From positions 1 to 12,464 of the forward strand of contig JADZDZ010000207.1 of NCBI GenBank assembly GCA_020850785.1: a DNA stretch of 12,464 nucleotides, read 5' to 3'. Every line of letters starts with the position of its first letter. Positions within the stretch are counted from its first letter, which is position 1. Below the pieces are notes generated by a model. It had not been told where the DNA came from. It saw only the letters and a list, made by a program, of their open reading frames with translations, and searched no databases. This DNA comes from Candidatus Sumerlaeota bacterium. Lineage in GTDB: Bacteria > Sumerlaeota > Sumerlaeia > SLMS01. Shown piece by piece: positions 1 to 7,054 of the stretch. The translations under genes and the position numbers were made by a program.

Positions 1-903
1 AGGCACGGTTGCTTTTATACTGCGAAGAACAGTATCAATGGCAGGAGGATAAATCTCCTCATGATTCCATGGCATCAAGCGAATGTTATGTGAACTCTCA
101 ATGAATAGAACTGGGTCATCGCCCATCCACTCGCATTCCTCAATGCGAATGGCCGCATGCCTTGTTTGTATTCGAGGATGCTGCTCTCTTGTCACACTGA
201 TCATTGCCGGAGATATATGGGGAAGAGTGTATTCTATTTCTGAAGGAAATGATGCGGACTCGCCGACACCCTCTGCTGTACAGTCCTGAAGCAATACACC
301 AAGACCTTTATATTGCGGGAGAAAAACCCAATCCTCGAAACGATACGAACCCTCCCCATCTGAAAAAATTTGAATGTATCCATTATTCGAGGATATCCGA
401 CCTTTTTGCAGCAAATCCCCGAGAGCAGCAAATGAGCCTTTCCCTTCCGTCCCCAAACGCACTATTTTGTCATAAATATATATAGGATTATATTGAAATA
501 CACGCATGTCGTCAAGGCCCTTCGTACACGCGCGTGATACGTAGTACCCCTTATCCTCATTGTGTGTTAACCACAGTCGGACATTCACGCCATTGAGACA
601 TCGAATAACTTCCCAGTTGGCGCCGGTCGCAATACACAGATAGTAATCAGATGGAGATATGTAATAGCAGTAAACCTTGCTTGCATATTTCTGCATTATT
701 TCTCCGTCAATTATCTTTCCATCCCCCTGTCGAATGGGGAGATGATAAAATGACGTGGAAACATCGGATGAAACACAAAACGGGTACTTCGAAGGATAAT
801 TCGGAGTGGTCAGCGCCAATGAGCAGTTCGGCAACACTACGACAGCAATAATAATCGAAAATACCAGAAAAAACCCCAACAAACGTCTTGGAACAATCAT
901 CAT
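1..903 (-). CDS. Secreted protein of unknown function, C-terminus cut by window edge
   Basis: Reading the minus strand from the ATG at 903 gives 301 codons with no stop down to base 1, so the gene continues beyond the left edge. The first 30 residues look like a Sec signal peptide: MMIVPRR, a long hydrophobic stretch (LLGFFLVFSIIIAVVVL), then a likely signal peptidase I site after Ser-Leu-Ala30. The Cys at 27 (LPNC) does not fit a lipobox. The mature part has seven cysteines (43, 79, 90, 102, 126, 208, 257) and is rich in Tyr, Trp and Ile, which suggests an exported folded domain. GAGG lies 5 bases before the ATG; a second ATG follows directly. ATA isoleucine codons occur about ten times, whereas I noticed none in pyrG, so composition differs from the rest of the window. 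I do not recognise the family. It follows the six-cysteine peptide gene at 972-1193 on the same strand, 68 bases away, and could be cotranscribed with it. Confidence 0.8.
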   Translation of the reverse strand, partial: MMIVPRRLLGFFLVFSIIIAVVVLPNCSLALTTPNYPSKYPFCVSSDVSTSFYHLPIRQGDGKIIDGEIMQKYASKVYCYYISPSDYYLCIATGANWEVIRCLNGVNVRLWLTHNEDKGYYVSRACTKGLDDMRVFQYNPIYIYDKIVRLGTEGKGSFAALGDLLQKGRISSNNGYIQIFSDGEGSYRFEDWVFLPQYKGLGVLLQDCTAEGVGESASFPSEIEYTLPHISPAMISVTREQHPRIQTRHAAIRIEECEWMGDDPVLFIESSHNIRLMPWNHEEIYPPAIDTVLRSIKATVP

Positions 904-908
904 ATGAA

Positions 909-912
909 CCTC
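909..912 (-). promoter_or_regulatory. Ribosome binding site of the secreted protein at 1-903
   Basis: The minus strand reads GAGG, then TTCAT, then ATG at 903. The 5-base spacing supports this ATG as the start of an open frame that has no stop inside the window. Confidence 0.5.
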
Positions 913-922
913 GTAGGGACTT

Positions 923-950
923 GCCTGTGAGGCTAATTCACCCCACAGGC
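923..950 (-). other. Intergenic hairpin between the two secreted-protein genes
   Basis: GCCTGTGAGG (923-932) and CCCCACAGGC (941-950) pair over 10 positions with one mismatch around an 8-base loop. It sits between the stop of the 73-residue gene (972) and the start of the next same-strand gene (903). No T-run follows on either strand, so it is not a standard intrinsic terminator. It could be an mRNA-stabilising hairpin or a partial terminator that lowers expression of the downstream gene. Confidence 0.45.
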
Positions 951-971
951 TCTCTATCCGTTGCGGCTACT

Positions 972-1193
972 CTACCCGCCGAAGCAATCGCAAGCGACGC
1001 CCGTCTCAGTAGCCTTCAGATCGCAGGCTGACGCGCACTGCTTCTTAAGACATCCATACCCTATAATATGACGATCAGGATCCTTTATATCATCGGTAGA
1101 CCACTCTGTAGTTCTTTCGCAAAGCGCAGCATTGACTGCAGATGTCGCCAGTAGAATCAGCCCAGCAAGGGCCGAAATCATTTCTTTACTCAT
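972..1193 (-). CDS. Small secreted six-cysteine peptide
   Basis: A 73-residue protein with a clear signal peptide: MSKEM, a hydrophobic core (ISALAGLILLATSAV), and cleavage probably after Asn-Ala22. The mature peptide of about 51 residues has six cysteines at 25, 48, 53, 57, 68 and 70. The spacing is C-x22-C-x4-C-x3-C-x10-C-x1-C, enough for three disulfides once exported. The C-x3-C followed by C-x-C resembles the helix and strand cysteines of CSab/defensin-like peptides, but the remaining two cysteines are not in the canonical order, so this is only a resemblance. The start is supported by GAAGGA 7 bases upstream of the ATG. The gene lies downstream of mqnA on the same strand with 99 bases between, and 68 bases before the secreted protein at 1-903. 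Possible roles are a secreted toxin or antimicrobial, or a small structural or adhesion peptide; the function is unknown. Confidence 0.75.
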   Translation of the reverse strand: MSKEMISALAGLILLATSAVNAALCERTTEWSTDDIKDPDRHIIGYGCLKKQCASACDLKATETGVACDCFGG

Positions 1194-1200
1194 TTTTTAT

Positions 1201-1206
1201 TCCTTC
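1201..1206 (-). promoter_or_regulatory. Ribosome binding site of the six-cysteine peptide
   Basis: The minus strand reads GAAGGA, then seven A/T bases, then ATG at 1193. This is a good Shine-Dalgarno match and spacing. It supports this short open frame as a real gene. Confidence 0.6.
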
Positions 1207-1292
1207 AGGGAAATTGTGACCTGCTCACGCGCAAGTATCTCCTTGTCTTCCCTTGGATTCGTCAAGACCATTTTCCGTCTGTCCCCAACACG

Positions 1293-2102
1293 TTAACGTA
1301 AAACACCTCCGCCGCCAAGCAAGCGATGTTCGACAAGCTTTTGCCGAAACAGTATCAACCCCTCCCGTTCCCACTCACCTAAATCGTACTTGATAGCACT
1401 CGTCAAATACTCCCGCGCCGATTCGCGGGTCACCCATTCGTGACCCGCTTCTCCAACATATCGATCAGCGATCACTTCAGCATTCGCGATTCCACGATCC
1501 TTGGCCTTCACGAACGCATTCACTTCGTCGCGCGATACTTCCAGTCCTTCGCGCGCGACCCATGCCGCGAACACGAATGGCAATCCCGTCAGTTCCTTCC
1601 ACCCCATTCCCAGATCAAGGCGATGCGGGAATGCGTGCTCCCACGCCAGCGCCGTGTCGCCAATAACAAGCAACGCGTCGTGGGAATCTGTCTTCCAATC
1701 GAATCCAGGAGCGAACGGATTCTCTGAAACATGAAACTGCGGATCGATGTTCAAAAGTTCGCGGCATAAAATTTGAACAAGATTTGCGCTGCTCAGCGAT
1801 GCGCGATCGAGCAGCACTGTTTTGATTTCTTTCAGCGGCACCTTCGAATGCAATGCCACGCTGCGGACTGGTCCGTCGCAGCCGATGGCAACACCGGGAA
1901 CGATGCGATATTTGTCCGCGTGCAGCAACGCCTCAAAGATCGACACCATCGCCACGTCGATCTCGCCGCCGGCGAGCAGTTCCGCCAGCCGCCGCGGTGT
2001 CGCGGCCAGCCAATTTGTCTTTGGATAATCCGCGTCCAGCCCTTCCAGCAGCGGCAGAACATTTAGGTAGGGGACGACGCCAAGGCGCAGCGGGCGAATC
2101 AT
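1293..2102 (-). CDS. mqnA: Chorismate dehydratase MqnA (futalosine menaquinone pathway)
   Basis: MqnA dehydrates chorismate to 3-enolpyruvyl-benzoate, the first committed step of the futalosine route to menaquinone, in the cytoplasm. The 269-residue protein has the family's periplasmic-binding-protein-like layout. The N-terminus is LRLGVVPYLNVLPLL (6-19), followed by GEIDVAMVSIFEAL (46-59), then SVALHSKVPLKEIKTVLLD (81-99) and RASLSSANLVQILC (100-113), then GDTAL (148-152) and a C-terminal YDLGEWEREGLILF helix (239-252). Length matches family members of roughly 270-290. I chose the ATG at 2102 because it places the YLN motif near the N-terminus as usual. An upstream ATG at 2198 would add 32 residues without family resemblance. 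Neither start has a convincing ribosome binding site. The gene is divergent from the Na/Pi transporter. No other mqn gene is in the window. An MqnA-like solute-binding protein of different function is unlikely given the match. Confidence 0.92.
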   Translation of the reverse strand: MIRPLRLGVVPYLNVLPLLEGLDADYPKTNWLAATPRRLAELLAGGEIDVAMVSIFEALLHADKYRIVPGVAIGCDGPVRSVALHSKVPLKEIKTVLLDRASLSSANLVQILCRELLNIDPQFHVSENPFAPGFDWKTDSHDALLVIGDTALAWEHAFPHRLDLGMGWKELTGLPFVFAAWVAREGLEVSRDEVNAFVKAKDRGIANAEVIADRYVGEAGHEWVTRESAREYLTSAIKYDLGEWEREGLILFRQKLVEHRLLGGGGVLR

Positions 2103-2205
2103 TGCGGGCACGATTTTCCGCTGAACCCCATGCGCCGCAAGCGCCAACGTGGTGAATTTGTCCACAGGTTCCGAAAAAATGCTTGGACCGCAGTTCATTC
2201 AGCAA

Positions 2206-2236
2206 TTGACAGGGCCCGCGTGGTTACCCATATGTA
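2206..2236 (+). promoter_or_regulatory. Candidate promoter for the Na/Pi transporter gene
   Basis: TTGACA at 2206-2211 is a perfect -35 match. CATATG/TATGTA at 2230-2236, after 18-19 bases, is a weak -10. It lies about 100 bases before the chosen start at 2337 in the divergent gap with mqnA. The poor -10 keeps confidence low. Confidence 0.3.
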
Positions 2237-2286
2237 CCCGTCCTTCTGCTGGAAGGGCTTCCTTTGGGGTCGTGAAGATGACGCCG

Positions 2287-2304
2287 GGGAAAAGAATTTT
2301 TCCC
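2287..2304 (+). other. Short hairpin in the presumed leader of the Na/Pi gene
   Basis: GGGAAAA (2287-2293) pairs perfectly with TTTTCCC (2298-2304) around the loop GAAT. It ends 32 bases before the ATG and just before the GGAGAGG at 2315-2321. It could affect translation or simply be chance; no riboswitch family is recognised. Confidence 0.3.
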
Positions 2305-2336
2305 GCCACGGCGCGGAGAGGTTTTTCACAAGAACG

Positions 2337-3983
2337 ATGGAAAGCTTCCAGTCTGTCTTTTTTGTCATCGGCGGCCTCGGCCTTTTTCTCTACGGAATGG
2401 AACTTGTCACCAAGGGGCTTCAGCGGACCTTGGCCTTCCGCCTGCGCTCCTTCCTGCTTCGCGTCACGGAACATCGCGTCCTTGCCTTTCTGGGGGGCAT
2501 CGGCCTTGCCACGCTGATTTTCAGCGGGCCAACCACGGCGATGATCACCGGCTTCGTCAACGCAGGGCTGATTTCCCTCCAGCAATCGGTCGCGCTCACT
2601 TTTGGCGCGAACGTCGGAACCACCATCGCCATGCAGTTTGTCGCGCTTCGCATTGTGCTGGTCGCCCCCATCGCCATCGGCCTCGGCATGGTCCTGCGCA
2701 CTTTCTTCAAGTCGGATATTGTGCAGAGCGCCGCGTTTATCCCGCTTGGTTTCGGAATGATCTTTCTTGGCTTGGAACTGATGAGCATCGCGCTGGAGCC
2801 ACTGCGCCATTCACACCAGTTTCAGGAATTCGTTTCACACCTGCACACAAGGTCCATCGCGGGCCTCGCGCTGGGAATCATCGTTTCCTGCGCCCTCACC
2901 TCCGTGCTCATGAGCAGCACCGCCACCATCGCCATCACGCTGTCGCTCGCGCGCGCCGGCGCCATCAGCGAACTGGAGCAGGTTTTCCCGATCCTCATCG
3001 GCGCATACATCGGCACCTGCGGCGTCGCCATCATCAGCGCCATGGGGAAGAACGGCGATGCAAAGCGCGCCGCGCTTTGCCACCTGCTGTTCAACCTGTT
3101 CGGTTGCGTGGTCGCGCTGATCCTGATGAAGGTTTACCTGTGGGTCATCCCGAAGACCGCACACGACCTCGTGCGCCAGATCGTGAACCTTTCAACCTGC
3201 ATCCAGCTTGTCAATGGACTGCTGTTTCTTCCCTTCGCCCCATCCTTCGCGCGCCTTGCCGCGCGGATACTTCCCAGCAAGGGGGAGACGGAGGAACAAA
3301 CGCACCTTGATCCGCGATTCGTGGACAGCCCGGAACGCGCCATCGCCCTCGCCACGCTCGAAATGCAGCGCCAGACGCGCATCTGCCTCGGCATGTTGCG
3401 CTCCACACTGGCGGGCATCCATGATGGCCGCAACCTGCCGTTCGATCAGGTGCGCGCGCAGGAGCGCGCCGTCGATGACATCAAGCACGCGCTCGACACG
3501 TACCTCGTCATGATCGCGGAGCGCCAATTGTCGCGCCGCCACGCGATCCAGCTTCAGGACCTCGTCGCCACCTGCAACGACATTGAGCGCATCGCGGACC
3601 ACATCGAGGAAATCATCCTGATGACGCGCGCAAAGGTGCGCAAGCAGGTGAAGTTCGACGAGGAGCACGACAAGAGCCTTCAGGAACTGGGCCTGCTCGT
3701 CAGCGAACTGCTCCTGCTCACCGTGGAATCGCTCGATGCGAAGGACTGCGAGGACAAGCGCAGCGTCGCCCAGCAGATTCTGGAACACCGCAAGATTTAC
3801 AAGCGCCGCGCGATGGAAATTCGCCAGCTCTTCAACGAACAGCTTGAGGAAGGCGGCGCCACTGACGGCATGCAGTCGATCTTCTTCACGCGTTACTTGA
3901 TGGAATTTGACCGGATCATCCGGCACGTGCGCGGCATCGCGCGCGCGGAACTTCGGCAGGCACTCCCAGCGGGGGAGTCATAG
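2337..3983 (+). CDS. Na/Pi cotransporter family protein with C-terminal PhoU-like domain
   Basis: A 548-residue inner-membrane protein with the two inverted Na/Pi-cotransporter repeats and a cytoplasmic PhoU-like domain, the same architecture and length as E. coli YjbB. The N-terminal GGLGLFLYGMELVTKGLQR (12-30) is a family hallmark. Repeat one continues with GFVNAGLI (72-79) and GANVGTT (90-96). Repeat two holds LMSSTATIAI (191-200), ARAGAI (205-210) and GAYIGT (222-227). Several hydrophobic segments follow to about 300. Residues 330-545 are helical, with the PhoU signature NDIERIADHIEEI (414-426). Family role: sodium-coupled phosphate transport, or phosphate export in YjbB. The usual QSSS motif is altered in both repeats, so substrate and coupling are uncertain. 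The ATG at 2337 fits the family N-terminus, with GGAGAGG 15 bases upstream (long spacing). The open frame extends upstream to 2130, but that part has no family similarity. It is divergent from mqnA and ends at a strong terminator. Confidence 0.88.
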   Translation: MESFQSVFFVIGGLGLFLYGMELVTKGLQRTLAFRLRSFLLRVTEHRVLAFLGGIGLATLIFSGPTTAMITGFVNAGLISLQQSVALTFGANVGTTIAMQFVALRIVLVAPIAIGLGMVLRTFFKSDIVQSAAFIPLGFGMIFLGLELMSIALEPLRHSHQFQEFVSHLHTRSIAGLALGIIVSCALTSVLMSSTATIAITLSLARAGAISELEQVFPILIGAYIGTCGVAIISAMGKNGDAKRAALCHLLFNLFGCVVALILMKVYLWVIPKTAHDLVRQIVNLSTCIQLVNGLLFLPFAPSFARLAARILPSKGETEEQTHLDPRFVDSPERAIALATLEMQRQTRICLGMLRSTLAGIHDGRNLPFDQVRAQERAVDDIKHALDTYLVMIAERQLSRRHAIQLQDLVATCNDIERIADHIEEIILMTRAKVRKQVKFDEEHDKSLQELGLLVSELLLLTVESLDAKDCEDKRSVAQQILEHRKIYKRRAMEIRQLFNEQLEEGGATDGMQSIFFTRYLMEFDRIIRHVRGIARAELRQALPAGES

Positions 3984-4017
3984 CATGGTGGACATGCACC
4001 TGCCGATAGAATCACCG

Positions 4018-4053
4018 GAAGGGCCGCGATCGCGCGGCCCTTCTTCTTTTTTT
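4018..4053 (+). terminator. Intrinsic terminator after the Na/Pi transporter gene
   Basis: GAAGGGCCGCG (4018-4028) pairs perfectly with CGCGGCCCTTC (4033-4043) around the tetraloop ATCG, an 11-bp GC-rich stem. It is followed by TTC and seven T residues (4044-4053). The hairpin begins 34 bases after the stop codon. This is a textbook Rho-independent terminator and separates the Na/Pi gene from the secreted-protein gene downstream. Confidence 0.95.
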
Positions 4054-4281
4054 GTGCCGGGAACCAAACGGCCATCCCTCCAGCACCGGCCTGTTGGCAT
4101 CATAACGAAAAAAGTTGCGCCTTTGAAGAAGCGGCATAATCTGCAAACGTAACTTTTCTGGAAGCTTATCCTGATAGGATGAATCCATCTATTAGGGAAT
4201 AGTATTGTTTAACATGCGGGAAGTAGTGATTCGAACTCCCATTCCAACACGCTGTTGCAGAAATCCAAAGGGCTTTATCCC
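4054..4281. other. Noncoding gap before the 341-residue secreted protein
   Basis: No supported gene lies between the terminator and the ATG at 4282. The stretch is A+T-richer than the flanking genes and presumably holds the promoter of the next gene. A weak pair, TTGCGC (4115-4120) with CATAAT about 14 bases later, is the best I see. A small dyad ATCCT-GAT-AGGAT lies at 4168-4180. Neither is strong enough to call separately. Confidence 0.4.
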
Positions 4282-5307
4282 ATGAGAACACTTCTTCTTG
4301 TTTGTTTTTGCACACTTCAGTGCACGCTGGCATTCGCTGGGAATTTGTCACCCGAATTCCTGGAGAGAATCGAGCTTTACACCCATGCGACGACCAGGTC
4401 CGAGGTCGTCCGGAATGAACTACAGAGGGCGGGGGTTGAGACCAAGCGGGCCGAGTTCCTCGCGTCGCTTTTCGACGAGGATAAAAAGTCTTCTGAAACA
4501 CTGGCACTTGCGGAAAAACTCATGAAGTCGGACTCCTATGCGGAGTTTGCTGTTGGCGTTGCATTGCTTAACGGAAGCCCCTTCCGTGATGATCCCATGA
4601 AAGAATATTATGATACAAGGAATCTGGAACGATATCGGTTATGCGAACGTCTTGCCAATATCGCCCTCAATACCATGCCAGAATGGAAAGTTCCTCCCGA
4701 CCTCCTTTCCAATGTTCAAGTCGTTGTCGACGGATTTCCCAGCGAGGAAGAAAAAGAGTTTGTTGAATCGCTTGCCTATGAGAAGCTGACGTCCAAGCAA
4801 ATCAATACTGACAGGTTTGCATCCCGGTGGTTGATCATAGTGGCATTGAACAATGGTTTCCCGGAAGAGTTGTTAAATGAGATTTGGCAACAACCCGTGG
4901 AACCGGAGAGTCTCTTTCGTTTTACCTCCGAAGTGGCGGCCCATTCCGGTGATCCAAAACTCCATGATTGGATGCTGACCAAGCTTGCTGAACTGCGTGA
5001 TGCGAAGACATTATCCGCCGAGGACGCCTCCAAGCTGCATCAGTCTCGTTACTATCTGGAACGGGCCTTGTGGCAGCCAAAAGTGCGTAACTTTGTCGTC
5101 TCCCTCCTCGACGATCGCATCGGAAATTATAAGACATATGCCGAGCATTTTGCCTATTCTCTACGGTACGACGGCAGCATGATACCTGACAAAGTGAATC
5201 AGGATGCCATCAACAGGGTCGCCAAGCGCTTGGAGAAACTTGCGGCTACTCTTCGGGAATCCGCCGAGGTTTATCCCCGCGACATGGACAAAGTCGACGA
5301 ATACTGA
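4282..5307 (+). CDS. Secreted, mostly helical protein of unknown function
   Basis: A 341-residue protein with a signal peptide: MRTLLLVCFCTLQCTLAFA, likely cut after Ala19 before GNLSPEFLER. The mature part is hydrophilic and appears all-helical, with many Leu/Ala/Glu/Lys segments (for example 51-84, 112-131, 154-170, 310-327), as in helical-repeat periplasmic proteins. It has no enzyme motif I recognise and only one cysteine after the signal peptide (121). The ATG at 4282 is preferred because it begins directly at the signal peptide and has AAAGGG 9 bases upstream. A TTG at 4255 in the same frame would add nine residues. It lies after a terminator and about 90 bases before pyrG on the same strand. 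The function has no clear link to pyrG; it is probably a lineage-specific periplasmic protein. Confidence 0.72.
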   Translation: MRTLLLVCFCTLQCTLAFAGNLSPEFLERIELYTHATTRSEVVRNELQRAGVETKRAEFLASLFDEDKKSSETLALAEKLMKSDSYAEFAVGVALLNGSPFRDDPMKEYYDTRNLERYRLCERLANIALNTMPEWKVPPDLLSNVQVVVDGFPSEEEKEFVESLAYEKLTSKQINTDRFASRWLIIVALNNGFPEELLNEIWQQPVEPESLFRFTSEVAAHSGDPKLHDWMLTKLAELRDAKTLSAEDASKLHQSRYYLERALWQPKVRNFVVSLLDDRIGNYKTYAEHFAYSLRYDGSMIPDKVNQDAINRVAKRLEKLAATLRESAEVYPRDMDKVDEY

Positions 5308-5381
5308 TTTGTCTGGTTGACCTGACGGCTTGGTCGCCATAGGCAATGGTCCCGGCTCTGCGTGCCGTGAGTGCCGCAGGC

Positions 5382-5387
5382 AAAGGA
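5382..5387 (+). promoter_or_regulatory. Ribosome binding site of pyrG
   Basis: AAAGGA lies 10 bases before the ATG at 5398. It decides the pyrG start over an in-frame ATG at 5371, which would add nine residues not seen in the family. Confidence 0.55.
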
Positions 5388-5397
5388 TTGTTCCACC

Positions 5398-7035
5398 ATG
5401 GCCAAATCGACTCGTTATATTTTTGTGACCGGCGGCGTTGCCTCCTCGCTGGGGAAGGGAATCGCGGCTGCGGGCCTTGGGACGCTGTTGATCCAGCGCG
5501 GCGTCAGCGCAGAGATCATGAAGCTCGATCCCTACCTGAACGTCGATCCCGGCACCATGAGCCCTTTCCAGCACGGCGAAGTCTTTGTCACCGATGACGG
5601 CGCCGAAACGGATTTGGACTTGGGGCACTATGAGCGATTTTTGGACAAGCCGACCAGCCGCCTGAACAGCGCCACTGCGGGGCAGGTTTACGAGAATGTC
5701 ATCCGCAAGGAACGCCGTGGCGACTATCTGGGCTCCACGGTGCAGGTGATTCCCCACATCACGGACGAGGTGAAGCGTCGCATCCTTGCCACCGCGCGGG
5801 AAAAGAAGCCGGACGTGCTGCTGATTGAAATCGGTGGCACCGTGGGCGACATTGAATCGCTTCCCTTTCTTGAGGCGATCCGCCAGTTCCCCTACGATGT
5901 TGGGAAGGAAAACTGCCTGTTCCTGCACCTGACGCTGCTGCCGTATATTTCCGCCTCCGGCGAATCAAAGACAAAGCCGACGCAGCACAGCGTGAAGGCG
6001 TTGCGCGAAATCGGCATTCAGCCCGATGGGCTGATCCTTCGCACGGAACACGCGATGGACGCGGGCCAGCGCCGCAAGATCGCCATGTTCTGCAACGTGG
6101 AGGAGCGCGCGGTTTTTGAATCCGTCAATGTGGGCGTGATCTATGAAGTGCCGCTGATGCTTCATCGTCAGGGGCTGGATGAATGGGTGTGCCGGAAGCT
6201 CGGCATCGAATCCAGCGAGGCTCACATCGCCGACTGGGAGAACCTGATCGCCCGCATTCATTCCGCGCGCCAGGAAGTCCGCATCGGCGTTGTTGGAAAA
6301 TACATTGAGTTGAATGACGCATACATTTCGATCTACGAATCGTTGAAGGCGGCGGCGTACCACGAGGACGCGCGGCTGGAGATCGTGAAGATCGACAGCG
6401 AGCAGTCGCCGGAACAACTGAGCGAGGCGCTTGCGGCCGTGGATGGCGTGCTGATTCCCGGTGGCTTCGGCCCCCGCGGCATCGAAGGAAAGATTTTCGC
6501 CGCCACCTGGGCGCGCGAACACAAGGTGCCGTACTTCGGGATTTGTCTTGGAATGCAGGTGGCGATGATTGCCTTCGCGCGCAGCGTGTGCGGCATCGGC
6601 GACGCAAATTCCACGGAGTTCAACGAGCACACAAACAATCCCGTGATCGACCTGATGACGACGCAGAAGGCGGTGCTGAATCTGGGCGGTACGATGCGCC
6701 TTGGGGCCTATCCCATGAAGATCAAGAAGGGGACGAAGGCTGAGTCAGTCTACAAGGCCACCGAGGCGCAGGAACGCCATCGTCATCGTTACGAGGTGAA
6801 CAACGTGGATCGCCCGCGCCTTGAGGAAATGGGCATGGTGATCAGCGGCACCTTCGAGGAAACGGACTTGGTGGAGATGATTGAACTGAAGGAGCACCCC
6901 TGGTACGTCGGTTGTCAGTTTCATCCGGAATTCCAGAGTCGTCCGTTGAAGCCGCATCCACTGTTCAAGGGCTTCGTTGCGGCAGCCATCACGCAGCGAA
7001 AATCCATCGCCGCAAAGGGCGCCGCGCGGGGCTGA
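5398..7035 (+). CDS. pyrG: CTP synthase (glutamine-hydrolysing)
   Basis: PyrG converts UTP to CTP using ATP and ammonia from glutamine, the last step of pyrimidine nucleotide synthesis, as a cytoplasmic tetramer. The 545-residue length equals that of the E. coli enzyme. The N-terminal synthetase domain starts KSTRYIFVTGGVASSLGKG (3-21), containing the ATP-binding loop, and continues with LDPYLNVDPGTMSPFQHGEV and IEIGGTVGDIESLPF. The C-terminal class I glutamine amidotransferase domain has the oxyanion-loop region LIPGGFGPRG, the nucleophile Cys383 in YFGICLGMQ, and the His509/Glu511 pair in FHPEFQSRP, so the triad is complete. One small variation is GGVA in place of the usual GGVV in the P-loop region. 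The ATG at 5398 begins the family N-terminus. It may be cotranscribed with the upstream secreted-protein gene; no clear terminator or strong promoter lies in the 90-base gap. It converges with the PHP gene, 19 bases between stops. Confidence 0.98.
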   Translation: MAKSTRYIFVTGGVASSLGKGIAAAGLGTLLIQRGVSAEIMKLDPYLNVDPGTMSPFQHGEVFVTDDGAETDLDLGHYERFLDKPTSRLNSATAGQVYENVIRKERRGDYLGSTVQVIPHITDEVKRRILATAREKKPDVLLIEIGGTVGDIESLPFLEAIRQFPYDVGKENCLFLHLTLLPYISASGESKTKPTQHSVKALREIGIQPDGLILRTEHAMDAGQRRKIAMFCNVEERAVFESVNVGVIYEVPLMLHRQGLDEWVCRKLGIESSEAHIADWENLIARIHSARQEVRIGVVGKYIELNDAYISIYESLKAAAYHEDARLEIVKIDSEQSPEQLSEALAAVDGVLIPGGFGPRGIEGKIFAATWAREHKVPYFGICLGMQVAMIAFARSVCGIGDANSTEFNEHTNNPVIDLMTTQKAVLNLGGTMRLGAYPMKIKKGTKAESVYKATEAQERHRHRYEVNNVDRPRLEEMGMVISGTFEETDLVEMIELKEHPWYVGCQFHPEFQSRPLKPHPLFKGFVAAAITQRKSIAAKGAARG

Positions 7036-7054
7036 CGCCGCCAAGGCAGCAGCC

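Noticed and set aside
234..431. Small minus-strand frame of 65 codons at the left edge
   Set aside because: It lies in another frame of the 301-codon open gene at 1-903, which has a signal peptide and a ribosome binding site.
823..825. Lipobox at Cys27 of the secreted protein
   Set aside because: The residues LPNC do not fit the lipobox consensus, with Asn just before the Cys. A signal peptidase I site after Ala30 fits better.
1234..1265. Promoter for the six-cysteine peptide: TTGACG with GATACT on the minus strand
   Set aside because: The spacer is 20 bases, too long for a standard promoter, and no better -10 is present.
1290..1299. Palindrome ACGTTAACGT over the mqnA stop codon
   Set aside because: It has no loop and no T-run after it on the minus strand, so it is not a terminator. 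A 10-base palindrome can arise by chance.
1773..2066. Long open frames opposite mqnA
   Set aside because: They lie antisense to a clearly recognised gene and give Arg/Gln-rich translations without domains, as expected from GC-rich codon bias.
3192..3926. 244-codon open frame antisense to the Na/Pi gene
   Set aside because: It mirrors the PhoU-like coding region, has no recognisable motif, and overlaps a well-supported gene entirely.
5317..5345. Promoter for pyrG: TTGACC followed by CATAGG
   Set aside because: The spacing is short and the -10 is poor. The gene may be read from upstream instead.
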